From the NCBI RefSeq assembly GCF_001949145.1, contig NW_019091389.1, positions 1,277,156-1,341,155 on the forward strand: 64,000 nucleotides of DNA, read 5' to 3'. How positions within the stretch are numbered: position 1 is the first letter of the stretch; the number at the start of each line of letters is the position of its first letter. Position numbers and translations under genes: made by a program. This stretch comes from Acanthaster planci. Taxonomy: Eukaryota > Echinodermata > Asteroidea > Valvatida > Acanthasteridae. Positions 39,388-49,599 of this stretch are shown one piece after another. Below the pieces are notes generated by a model. The model searched no databases. It saw only the letters and a list, made by a program, of their open reading frames with translations, and was not told where the DNA came from.

Positions 39388-39868
39388 TAGGGTGTGCCAA
39401 ATAACCGAATATTCAAATATTATTTTTTGAATTTCAATATTCAAATGCAAAATTCATGAAAAGGAAGGGAAAATTTTCTTTTGTTTTAAATGAGAAAAAT
39501 TGCACTATGGAGGTTTGTTTCATGCAGATTCAAATGACAAGCGATAGAAATCTTACAGTGATTGAAAATGTAAATTATTCATTAAACAGTTTAATTTAAA
39601 AGGAATAGAAATTTTCAACAGGGCAAAAAGTATTGTTCATCTCTGAATTTAAATCTTGCTACATGTAAATCGCGGCTGGAGATACTCCAAGCTTTGAGAA
39701 GCTGTTATTTTGATCATTATTCTACAATTGTGTGTGTTATTGCAGCTGATTTTGTATATGGTTTGTTCATCAACAATCTGCCGGTCGGTTCGATCAAATA
39801 TTTGGATATTCGATCAAATTGAAGGTCAAATATTCGAATCGTGAATTATTTGAATTGACCCAACCCTA
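39388..39868. repeat. AATATTCG-family repeat, copy 3
   Basis: Runs from TAGGGTGTGCCAAATAACCG to GAATTGACCCAACCCTA, so the two ends are inverted relatives (TAGGGT... / ...ACCCTA). The body is collinear with copies at 30391 and 20285. Confidence 0.65.
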
Positions 39869-39978
39869 TATGTAATTTCCTCTGTGCCCATAATTATTAG
39901 TCAACAGAGAATGGGTGTCAGACTTCCATGGCATTGACATGTAACTGACATCAGTGAAAGTGTGGTCATGAAGCACAG

Positions 39979-40462
39979 ACTTGTATTAGAGTCCGAAACA
40001 TAGAATCTGAGTCCAAGTCCACGTCACATCTCTCAAAGGTCGAATCACGAGTCACCTTTGTTATTGTATTGAGAACACTTTTTCAGGTTCTGCAAATATT
40101 TCATTTTTGACCACAGCTTTTCTCAAATTTAATGAACTTGAAATACGTGCTCGTGTAAATGTCAAATAAACCATGGAAATTAAACTATGACTACGAAGCC
40201 TTTTGATGTACACGTGATCTGTCAACCACGCACCACACATGCACTGCAGTAGCTGCATCATGCACTGTTTTGCTCAGTGCAAAAACGATGCAACAATGTT
40301 ATTTCTGCAGAGTCACCAGTCATGCAGGTCAAGTTTGAGTCCAAGTCCACAGCAGCAAGTCCCTTTCGGAGTCATTTGTCAAAGTGACTCAAGTGTGAGT
40401 CTGAGTTATTAAAATGTTACTCAAGTCAGACTCAAGTCTGAGTCACGAGTCATACACGCATG
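39979..40462. repeat. Degenerate GAGTC-rich repeat block
   Basis: Both flanks (39979-40060 and 40310-40462) are made of closely spaced GAGTC and GACTC words (for example GAGTCCAAGTCC, AAGTGACTCAAGTGTGAGTC, CAAGTCTGAGTCACGAGTC). The centre is unrelated. The two flanks look like decayed ends of one interspersed element. Confidence 0.55.
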
Positions 40463-41059
40463 TACATGTAATTTGTCATCACTCATGTCACTGCCACGAG
40501 TTGACTGCATGCAGTAACTTCCTCAATGAAGTTTTTCAATTGATTCACAGTACAGTACTACATTGTCTAAGAGACATATTACTCTAAGGTGAATTGACTG
40601 ATTACATATACTATTGGCTGTGGAAAACTGCGTTGACCTGGCATGCGCATATTCACTTACTACGAACACCCTGTACTTCGTGGATTTTGTGCTAGATAGA
40701 TTACAAGATCTTCAAGTTATGAATACACCACTGTGTTTTTCTCGATTATTCTCAAAACTATGAAACAAGTCGGTGGAATGAAGGCTGTAGTAAATCTTGA
40801 ATCCCTAAATCAGCCAATCTTATGAAATTACCGCAAAAACCTAATGGCATAAGCTTCCTTTAAAGAAGGTAAGACAAAAACTCTTTTAAAAAGAGGCAGG
40901 CAGGAAAGGAGGAAGTGGGTTAGAGGAGAAACTGGTTTATTTTTTACGTGGACTAATTTTTAAGAATTTGTTATTCAGTCACCCTTCTCATTTATTTCTA
41001 ATTACAGATCAGTGAAGAGTCAGAGGATGTTATTGTAGCAGCAACACTGAAGAAACATC

Positions 41060-41110
41060 ATGATCATATCCAGGATCAATCGTAGGCTCATTGCCAACAG
41101 GCTTTTGGAG
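41060..41110 (+). CDS. 64-residue membrane microprotein, coding exon 1
   Basis: The exon (41008-41110) follows a strong acceptor (polypyrimidine tract then AATTACAG) and ends GGCTTTTGGAG|gtacat. The first ATG that stays open begins at 41060 and gives MIISRINRRLIANRLLE in phase 0, joining the next exon in frame. Five arginines, no acidic residue until the last and alternating hydrophobics make this look like a mitochondrial presequence; that is inference. Upstream the two other frames stop quickly. The whole predicted protein is 64 residues. I do not recognise a family. Confidence 0.42.
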
Positions 41111-41621
41111 GTACATACCACTGTGTAATTTTGCACTGCACACTGTGCAGAACCTTCAGTAGGATATTTTTCTTTCAAATGTTCTGTGGCAGTCTGGACC
41201 TTGTAAATTTACTCTTTTATTCGCTTAATTTTCGTAATCCAAATGATCTCATCCATGAGATGATTAACTTAGCCTTCTTGTGCTCAGAGCCTTTCTGAAC
41301 TCTCCAAAATCACCACTAAGCGTAACCCAGAATCTAAGGCTTCTTTGTTAACCATCATGGGGCATCAGGTTTTACGCAAAGCAAAGATGGAGACTGAGTT
41401 GTACCTGCTAAATACTACAACAAGCTACGTGTCTCCAATCCTCTTTAAGAGTGAAGATCAGAGGTTATGGGTTCTGTAGGTTTGTTGGGCAAATATTAAA
41501 GTAACGAAAGCACCTTTTAAATATGACTTGTCTCAGCTTTTTAGCTCCAGTAGAAAGTGAAAATGCCCAGTTTTGTGATACAAATGTAGTTAAATGGCAG
41601 ATTGGTCATTTTTCTCTGCAG

Positions 41622-41765
41622 ATGAGTGGCGTGCGACCCAGTGACACAGCCATACCAAAGACAGCCCTCTTCCTCTTCTTCATTGGGATTGGCCTGTCTG
41701 TTTTCAGCTCCCACAGGCTCCTGACAACACAGTCCTGCCGCTCTGTCCTTTCCAAACAGGAATGA
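41622..41765 (+). CDS. 64-residue membrane microprotein, coding exon 2
   Basis: The acceptor is CATTTTTCTCTGCAG at 41621. The exon opens with ATGAGTGGC and stops with TGA at 41763-41765, giving 47 residues. Joined to exon 1 it yields residues 18-64. There is a short polar stretch, a single hydrophobic segment ALFLFFIGIGLSVFSS (about residues 32-47), then a polar basic tail ending SVLSKQE. Translation could instead start at this exon's own ATG (47 residues, also in frame). The size and layout resemble small inner-mitochondrial-membrane or ER microproteins, but I cannot name one. Confidence 0.45.
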   Translation: MSGVRPSDTAIPKTALFLFFIGIGLSVFSSHRLLTTQSCRSVLSKQE

Positions 41766-42830
41766 TACTCTCTAAACCCACCTGTTTAAGCCAAGGACAC
41801 AGACACATGTAAAGCATTGGGCTGGAGAATGTTGGGGGGCAATAACAACTCCAGGTTGATGTTTTGCTGGACATGGAGCAGCCCTCATCTGTGTAAATAG
41901 CTCGGATAAAATGAACTCTGCCCTGTAGCCTCTAGAGGTCACGTGAAAGCCACACTGTACTTATGCCAAATGCACGTATCATCATTTGGGGTGTGGCCTA
42001 TAAGACATGTAAGGGCTAAATGGGGTTGTTGGTGACTACTATACAATTGGTTGCATCTCTGTGGCCTACTGTGGTGTATGTATTCTAAGCACTTCGACAT
42101 AATTAGATGAATGGCTACACCTGCCGTTGTGCCAATTCTAGAGGAGTTTTAGTTGATGTATTCAGCTGGTTTAATTTCCTGACACAAGCGTTCATGCTAT
42201 TTACTAATGTTACTCACATGGTAAATATGCCGGAATTTAAGGTTGTTCTTATTTGTACACACGGGAGTTGGTTTGCTTTGTCTGCATGACTCTGTTAGTG
42301 ACAGCCCACTCATGTTGTACAGGTTACATGCTTCATCAAGCAGAAGTTGGAGGAAAGGCTCAAGGTAATGCAGTGTAATGTGTAAAATGATAAAGTCCAG
42401 AAAATTCTCAATATTGATGGAACAACTTTAATTTGTGAGGTCAAAGTTATCACAATGTCGACAGTGATTCGGCTTGAATTTCTCTTTAAAAAAGACTTTG
42501 CGTGTACTAACTTGGGAATGTTGACAAACTGTTCTAGGTTGGGACTGGGTGAACACAATGTTGAAGGCTGTGATATGAAACACAGCAGTTTCAATGCAAT
42601 GTTGATATGTGTGTAAAAAAAAGCTTTTCGTTTCACGTGAAGTGTTGGAAAGAGCTGTATTTGGCATGTGTGCCATTCATGAAAGGAATCTCAAGTGAAG
42701 CAAATCTCTGTTTTAAGGTCTACAGTGCAAACGTGGTTTGGTTTTGCTCCTCATTAAACCCAGTGGACTCGGATCAAACAGTGCCTAACACGTTTTGTTG
42801 ACTCAGATTGAGGTAATAAATAAATGTTAT
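41766..42830 (+). other. Probable 3' UTR of microprotein gene
   Basis: No coding exon recognised for 1.05 kb after the stop. The first clear poly(A) signal cluster is AATAAATAAATG at 42815-42826. Confidence 0.35.
42815..42824 (+). terminator. Candidate poly(A) signal (overlapping AATAAA)
   Basis: Two overlapping AATAAA hexamers lie about 1.05 kb after the microprotein stop codon. Confidence 0.4.
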
Positions 42831-43610
42831 GAACAAATTGCGTTTTGTACTGTCCCGTAGATTATGTAACTAGTGATGTCTGTCAGCTTATAGCTACAGT
42901 GACAGTACAGCATGCTGACATGGTGGGGGAGGCCAAATTATGAAGACCATGTGTAGACGAATGTGTGGGTAATCGTCTGCATGTTATATCCTTGAGAAGA
43001 TCGAATGTTAAAAGGCTGATGACAAGAGTTTTATTTTGGAATATATTTTTGCAACATTCTACTCTCTATATATGACGCCCTTAAAATGTTACTGGAAAGT
43101 GAACTTTTGAACGAGGCGTCCTAATGAGGATTGGTATGGAAAAGCCAGAGTGGCATTTTGATGTTCAGAATTCAGTCCAAAAAATGAATGCTCCTTATCC
43201 AGATGTGAGATACGGAGCTCTGAAAGTGTCAATCAACTTGTCGAGATTCTGGCATTTCATGGTATTTCCTGAGCTCTATAGTGAGCAGAATAGAGAAATC
43301 GTGCTTGGTCATCACAACAGCGCGGATACCTACGAACCCAGTGTCTTTGAAATTGAAGAAGAACAAATTTCAAAGTCTGAATCGTGCGCAGACACTCCGT
43401 GACTACCATCTATAGACAAATAGGTCAGTTGACTTTGAACTGAATCTGCTTGCCCTGAAGAAGGTACTCAGTTACCGAAAGCTTGGCAATCACATATTTT
43501 AGAGCACTGATTTGATTTATTCTTGTCGATATTCTGATCACGGTGCTTCGCAGCCCTTCCATATTTCTTAGTCAGTTGACTGCTCGTTTTGGTCATGGCA
43601 ACAGCTTATG

Positions 43611-44281
43611 TATGGTGTTCCATATGTGCCGTCTAGTCGGATTTTTCAACAGGCGTCGCATTTTTCAGCCGGCGTCTCATTTTTCAACCAGTGTCGCATT
43701 TTGATGTGAATAAGCCGCGCAGCTATTAACGTTGATGGTCAGGTCAAGCCATGGTCTAGCTGACCTGACGTTGTTGACTGGGACGCTTAAGGTATACGTG
43801 AATATGTTTAATGATTATGGAAACGGCTAAATTAGCATGTATTTGTCGATTGGTATAGCTGCAGGTAAATAAGTTAACAGTCGTTTAATGAACTCGGTCA
43901 GGTTCCTACAATTCTCATTTTGATACAACCCAATCGTCTGTGAAAGTTCACATCGCTCAATTTGGTTTCTCACTGCTGCAAGCTTGTTGAGTTAAAAATG
44001 CCCCCGTATTGATGACTACTATAATTATTTATTGCTGTGGCTGTTTTGGTAGTAACTGCTGTCATTACGTAAAGTTACGTCAACAAGCAAACCCAGTAGG
44101 CGTATTGTTCTCTCTAGTTGGTATTCGCCAACCTGCAGAGTTGCTGCCTGAGGGAGCGTTTATCGCAGTAGGGTCTCTACTTCGGTTGGAAAATGCTACG
44201 CCGGTTGAAAAATGCGATTCCAAACCAAAAGTGCGACGACGGGTGAAAAATCTGACCGGATGGCACGTATGGAACACCATA
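43611..44281. mobile_element. 671-bp MITE with 38-bp TIRs and CTTATG target-site duplication
   Basis: Terminal inverted repeats 43611-43648 and 44244-44281 match at 33 of 38 positions, starting TATGGTGTTCCAT. Direct repeats CTTATG flank the element exactly (43605-43610 and 44282-44287), as expected for a target-site duplication. Just inside, subterminal GCGTCGCATTTTTCA-like words recur on both sides, and a small nested inverted repeat (GTCAGGTC...GACCTGAC) lies at about 43738-43771. There is no transposase frame, so it is non-autonomous. Confidence 0.82.
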
Positions 44282-45114
44282 CTTATGCCATGGTCTGAAA
44301 CTATGCCATTCAAATCCAACTGGATGGCACATGGATTAGCTAGTCTTGTATGAATAATATATTGCGTTGCTCAGCCGGCAGGCCTCTGGAACTGTGGATG
44401 ATCAACATGAGGATATGTGGGAGCAAAGGAAAAGTCGGGCGACGCGTCGTGACGAAGCGTGCTGTGAGACTTTCTTGATTCCACCACGCGTGGCCTACCT
44501 TACGGGTTGCCGTAAAGCGAACATCAACGCAATTTTGTGACGTGATCACAATATTTGCGCTGCAAATTAAAAATGTAACACATTTCAACTCGAGCGAATT
44601 TCGCTGCAAGTTGGGACGTCAAATTCGCTTCGCTTTCACGCTCGCCTTTGGTATGACCCGGCCTTACAAAAGTGTGAAATATCGCGTGGCGTACTTATAA
44701 CCGCTTTTATTGCTTGTCTGGTAAATATGTCCGAATCAAGTAACGAAAGCAGACGTGTACTGATCGTGGCGTTTATCTTCAGTGCCTGTCATTTCCTCCA
44801 TTTGTAGTTTGGAAAGAAGAAGCCGTTTGTATAAAAACTGGCTGCACAAACTCCCAGCACTCTGTCACGGCACTGCTAAATTACACTGGAATCTTTACCA
44901 GCTGGGGCTCCGGTTTCTAGAGTCTAGAGTTTTCTGTACTCAGACTGATAACGTTGGTTCAGTTTGATCGACACGCATCGTAATCAGCAATTCAGTGGAG
45001 TCGGTTATTGGCATGTACCGTCTGCTTTCCACGACAACAGATTTTGTCAAGATAGTATACCTAATTGCTCCTATGGTCTATTTAATGTTTGCTGGCTGTC
45101 AGTAAATCTCATTC

Positions 45115-45122
45115 TTTATAAT
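45115..45122 (+). promoter_or_regulatory. Candidate TATA box of secreted ADC-like gene
   Basis: TTTATAAT lies about 80 bp before the ATG at 45201, which would leave a leader of about 50 nt. Position and sequence only. Confidence 0.35.
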
Positions 45123-45200
45123 ACTAGCAAACTGTACGCACAGTAATTTGTGGGAAAGCGCAGGTCGGCTTTCAAGCCAGACAAATCTACCTAAAACAGA

Positions 45201-45351
45201 ATGACAAAATTGGTTTTGGTGCTAATTGTGTTGCTGATATGTATCGCCAAACACGAAGTGAACGCCAAGGATGCCATTAAGGGCTATTATCACGCCTGGT
45301 GGGCCATCATTCCCCTCCCCAATACCACTGTTCAGAAGATGCTCCCTACCG
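45201..45351 (+). CDS. Secreted acetoacetate-decarboxylase-like protein, exon 1
   Basis: Exons 45201-45351 and 47065-47720 (807 nt) give 268 residues. This exon encodes a classical signal peptide (residues 1-22: MTK, then a run of Leu/Val/Ile, likely cut after VNA) and the start of the mature protein with YYHAWWAIIPLP and an N-glycosylation sequon at Asn41 (NTT). It ends with ACCG|gtaagt, one base into Gly51. The ATG is preceded by AACAGA and is the first Met of the open frame. With the next exon the protein reads like the acetoacetate decarboxylase superfamily: LP-x-G, then G-x-HPV-x-L-x-x-G, then an EFxLxIPYL strand. This is my reading of the pattern, not a search result. Confidence 0.7.
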
Positions 45352-47064
45352 GTAAGTAGGCTACTCATCACAAAAAGTGATCCCAAAAGGTTTCTATGGT
45401 TGTATATTGGCTATAGGCTTACGGTTTCTTAGATACACATATTTTCTAACTACAACAAAACTGCAGATTTGGGCTTACAAACTCAGTACTGTAAGTACAG
45501 TACATGTATTTTGTCGTGTTTTTACACACAAAAAATGCGAGCGAATCTGGCTTTGAGACGCACGGTTGACTAGTATAGGGCCTCATCCCGACGAAACGTT
45601 GAGTCTGTCGTCCACGAAATTTTACTAGAGAAATTGTAAATGGGCTTTTGATATTTTCTTGGGAAATATTGTGCTTCTCCGGAAGGTAAACAGAACAGCT
45701 ACATCAGACATGTTGAGGGTATGATTATTCCTGGAACTTTTTTGAAATGAAATGCAACTGACCCTATATTACTATAATTACAGTGTTGCATGCTGCACGA
45801 TGAGGGAAAGGGGAACTAGACTTGAATTCAATTTGTCAGCAAATCAAATCAGATTCCCCTACCATAGTTTTCTGCCCCATAGGTCTCATTTAGTATATTA
45901 TGGGCAGTGCGGACCCTGCATATACAGGAACAGGGCATCGGCTACATGCATGATCATAGAGCGGTAAGTTGTGGTGGCAGCTTAACGCCTGGGCAGTCAT
46001 GCTCGGGCAAATCGTAACTGTGGCGACTTTATGCCAGTTAAAAATGTTTGCCTACTTGCCGCCACATCTTAATTATATTTTCTGTGCGGGTTTGCCTATA
46101 TGCACTCCCTGGTCTATATTTACACGTCATTATGTCCGTCATCATCAAGTTTGGTCATCTCTTGCATATAAATATCGTGCAGTATCTGGGGAGGTTTCGT
46201 CCCGGGGAGGTTTTGTCCTTGTTTTTTAATGTGTAACTCTGTTCCAAACGAAAAACAAGTAGCAGCAGTGCATGTCACTGAATGTTCTGACAACCTGGGT
46301 ATACTTCTCTGCATCTGAATCATCTGCACCCAACCCCAGCCATACATAATACGAGTAATAACCTTCAGGTGAAGCCTCCTAATTGTGGCGCAACTGTCTT
46401 TCATCAACGACACTGTCTTTCAAGACATTTTAAAGACTACTTTCACAACATTGTAGTTAGTTTTTCCACTGGACATTGTGAGCACCCAAACGGAGTGCAA
46501 CTTAAGTCACATATATATGAAGCAAGATATGAGACGGAGAGAACCCCCCCCCCCCGCTTTGTGTTGGTCATTGTTTCACTGGAATCTGAGGATTATTTTT
46601 TCAGACATCTAGGGGGGATGTGTTAGGTAACAATAGTCTACAGTGTGTATAGTGTTCGGACATGTGGGGGGGTGCCCCTCGGTCTCATTTCGTGCTGGAT
46701 ATAAAGTCACACTATCGAAAGCATCGGCTAGAAAGAAATTGACATCTGCGAAGTTATGAGTCACCCGTGCCGTGGTCGTTGATAAGGCTTAGCTTTATCT
46801 CGTGCACTCTGCATCTGTCAATTCACACGCCCTTGACTCACGTTGATGAACATAGGCCTAACTGTTCAACTGAAGAGATCCGACAGCCCTTATTATAAAA
46901 CCTGTACTCCAATTTCTTTAGCCCGAAGTAACTTCTGAGAGTTTTTAGCTCCCAACTATTTGACAATATTATGTGCGTCATCGAAAGGATTGTAAATTCA
47001 TTTGTCCAAATCCCCTACCCGAAGCTTTTGCGTTATTTTTGATATTATGATCACATCATTTTAG
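45352..47064 (+). other. Intron of the secreted ADC-like gene
   Basis: Intron of 1713 bp between ACCG|gtaagt and ATCATTTTAG|GTCG. It has no foldback that I noticed, a C12 run at 46544-46555, and short open frames without recognisable content. Confidence 0.6.
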
Positions 47065-47720
47065 GTCGTTCGATGGTCTTGTCAGATGTCTCTCTCCCTG
47101 GCCTATCAACTGGCCAACATCCCGTGATTCTAGAGATTGGTACAGAGCACCACGCAGGTCCCATCGACTTGCCAGATTGGCTCCTTCCAACCTTCCCCGA
47201 GTTCAAGCTGGACATCCCTTATCTGACAGCTTCGCCCTCCAGCGACGGCGCGGCCAAACTCCTGAACTACAAGTCCATCATCTACACCGACTCCGCCATC
47301 CTGAATGCCGCCTCGCGGCTGCAGTACAACCTGAACGCCAGCGCGGCCGACATGAAGGTCACCGACAACAGTTACAAAGTCGACTTCAACGGTCATACCT
47401 TCACTGCCAACTTTGAGTCGTCTGGGTCCTATCAGTCTGCGGACAAATTCCCCAATTTCAGCGCTTACGTGGACATCATGTCACAGACGTGGTTTGGATC
47501 TTACCAACGCTACAGGAAGACTTGTGCCGATCACCACTACCAGTTCGACACCATTCAGATTCGACCAGCCAGCATGACCATGCAGGCCGCTAAAGGAGTT
47601 CTTGACATCAATTTCCCCGAGGGTCAGATCAAGACGCCCGATATAACAAAGGCACTGGGTACCGTTGAGGTCTTGGCACATTTTACCATCAGTCATCCTT
47701 ACGACTGCCTTCCCAACTAG
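47065..47720 (+). CDS. Secreted acetoacetate-decarboxylase-like protein, exon 2
   Basis: The exon completes Gly51 and continues to TAG at 47718-47720 (residues 52-268). GC content and third-position GC are much higher than in flanking DNA, as expected of real coding sequence. Visible features: HPVILEIG (residues 69-76), FPEFKLDIPYL (94-104), and an IYTDSAILNAASRLQYNLNAS segment (123-143). This segment lies where ADC enzymes have the Schiff-base lysine in a P-K-K motif. Here it reads QYNLNAS, so the catalytic lysine seems absent and the protein is likely non-enzymatic. Other sequons are at Asn141 (NAS) and Asn181 (NFS). The only two mature cysteines, 204 and 265, could pair. The fold family is moderately supported, the secretion well supported. 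Confidence 0.72.
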
Positions 47721-47966
47721 AAAAATTCCCAACTGCGTATTTTCCACAGAGTGAGAATCGTACACAAAATCTCTTGTAGGTTTTTGTTTCGTACATTGTA
47801 AATGATAGTATTCTGATGACGATGTAGTACGTATACACTTTGGTCAGTTTTTGCTTTCGTGTTCACCTACACAGCACTTCCCCTTACGTCTGAAATCTCT
47901 AAATCTCTAAATATTCTGGTTTCGGGGCAAAGAAATCCAAATACGTTGCACATGGTTGCACGTAGA

Positions 47967-47972
47967 AATAAA
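47967..47972 (+). terminator. Poly(A) signal of secreted ADC-like gene
   Basis: AATAAA lies 247 nt after the stop codon at 47720, a usual 3' UTR length for a small gene. Confidence 0.55.
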
Positions 47973-48644
47973 AAGCAACTCAGATGTAGGCCTGTCTACA
48001 ACTAGAGTGTCGTCACAGTACTGTGTATATGGTAGGTACATGTACATTAAAAAACGAGGCCCGCCTGTGGGGATTTCACCCGGGCAGCCCAATTACGTTC
48101 GGTAATTTTTTGATGAATGATTTCTAACCGAAGCCATTCCAAGAAACAGAAATTGATCTTTATGTTCTTCTAAGTAATATTGTGAGAGGGCCACGCTTGG
48201 AGATGGGTAACAGAGAATTTTTAACGACCTTTCACTTCCGGCATCTATCCTGGGTCCCCTTGTTCTTGTACGCTTGTTTCACATCATGTGCTTACGCTAA
48301 AACGTACGAAAGCCCATTAGTGCCAAGGGCAGTTATCTTCATTTTCGAAAGCAGTTGTTTTTATTTTCAGGAACTTCAAGAAACAACGTTTTGGACTATG
48401 TCCAACAACAATTACGGATCTGAAAGCGAAAAACAAACAAACAAAAATAAACAGAAAACAGAATCTATAGCCCCATAGGTATAGGAGGCGTTGCCGCTAT
48501 TTCTATTTTCAATTAACGGCGGCTATTTCTATTTTATTAAGCTGCTCTTGAAGTTCTTGTCAGCAAAGGTACAAAGGACAGAATCCTTAGTTACGGGATG
48601 TAGGCCTACGCATGCGCACAAGCCAAAATTCCTTACTAACCCGT

Positions 48645-48745
48645 GAAACTCGTTCGCCGTAAGCACAAAATTTTCTTCTACGGGAAGTGCCAATTTTTCG
48701 TTTGCGGTAAGCAGCGCCGTGAAATTGGGCCCAGCTCATCTACCA
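48645..48745. repeat. Fragment of a MITE-like repeat ending GTGAAATTGGGCCC
   Basis: CGTAAGCACAAAATTTTCTT, GTGCCAATTTTTCG, GCGGTAAGCAGC and GTGAAATTGGGCCC follow each other. The last is the inverse of the GGGCC-AATTTC termini seen at 1012-1252, so it is probably one end of a related family whose other end has diverged. Confidence 0.4.
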
Positions 48746-49599
48746 AAAAAGGTAGCAGCCAATCAAATTACCGGACTTTTTTTACATTGTTCATACCTCC
48801 ATTATAATGAACGAGTATACAAGTCTGACCTCTTTGATTAGTGGAAATTCCGTATACATGTACATTATGCAAGATCATGTCGTTCATATTCAGTAATTAA
48901 TAACTACATACTTATCACCGACGGGGGGTCTGATTGGCTTATGTCGGACTTACTGGTTAGACCCATGTACGGTTGTACCATAGAGCTAGTTCGAACTCCT
49001 TGTGCTCCTAGCTCTGCGGTTGAACAAACCTTGATGTTGTCAGCCGATATCGCGAAGGCTTTCAAATGAGGGCGCCTTATAAGAAGTTCTACGAGCGGCC
49101 GAACGCGACGACCCTGTGTTGCAGGGTGCGTCTATATAAGTAGGCCACAAATATGTCCGCCGCGCCAATGATTAAAAGTTATACACTCAAAATATTCTAT
49201 ATTAGAAGGTCCTGAGAGCCACGGAATTGGGGATTGAAGAAATATGGCACTGAACCTCTAGCCCAGACTCGGGGCTTCCAATTCTGAGCAATTTGGAAGC
49301 AGTCGGGTCCGAAAGGGGCACTATTTAGCTGTTTTGCACAGGGATGTATTTTCAAAATGGCGACTTTTCCGGGCAGTGAAATTTCCTTCGTTTTAGGGAT
49401 GGTCTGCTTTGGGGAAGAATGTCTCCAAAATTCACCGGTCAATCCATTAAAAATTAAAAGGAAAATGAAAGAGGACATATTGAACATGATTTTTCTGTCC
49501 TGCCCGGACGCCTGTGAGAATTGAGTATTCTTTTAAATGATCATGATTTATCATTGGTGTCTATGTGAATTTATTTGCTTAGGTGCACCCTGAAAGGCC

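Larger units (their letters stand above)
37100..41007 (+). other. 5' intron of microprotein gene
   Basis: Intron of about 3.9 kb between the donor at 37100 and the acceptor at 41007. It contains the foldback at 37335-37550, an AATATTCG-family copy (39388-39868) and a GAGTC-rich block (39979-40462). No coding exon recognised. Confidence 0.45.

Noticed and set aside
43124-43402. 92-codon frame, rather polar and protein-like (ends SKSESCADTP)
   Set aside because: No recognised family, weak start context and no matching splice sites; it could be a transposon remnant, so it is not called as a gene.
46544-46555. C12 run in the ADC-like intron
   Set aside because: A simple homopolymer; no flanking G-tracts to suggest a quadruplex or i-motif array of interest.
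49197-49487. 96-codon minus-strand frame starting with a hydrophobic run
   Set aside because: Could mimic a signal peptide but the rest has no pattern and no downstream exon in phase was found.
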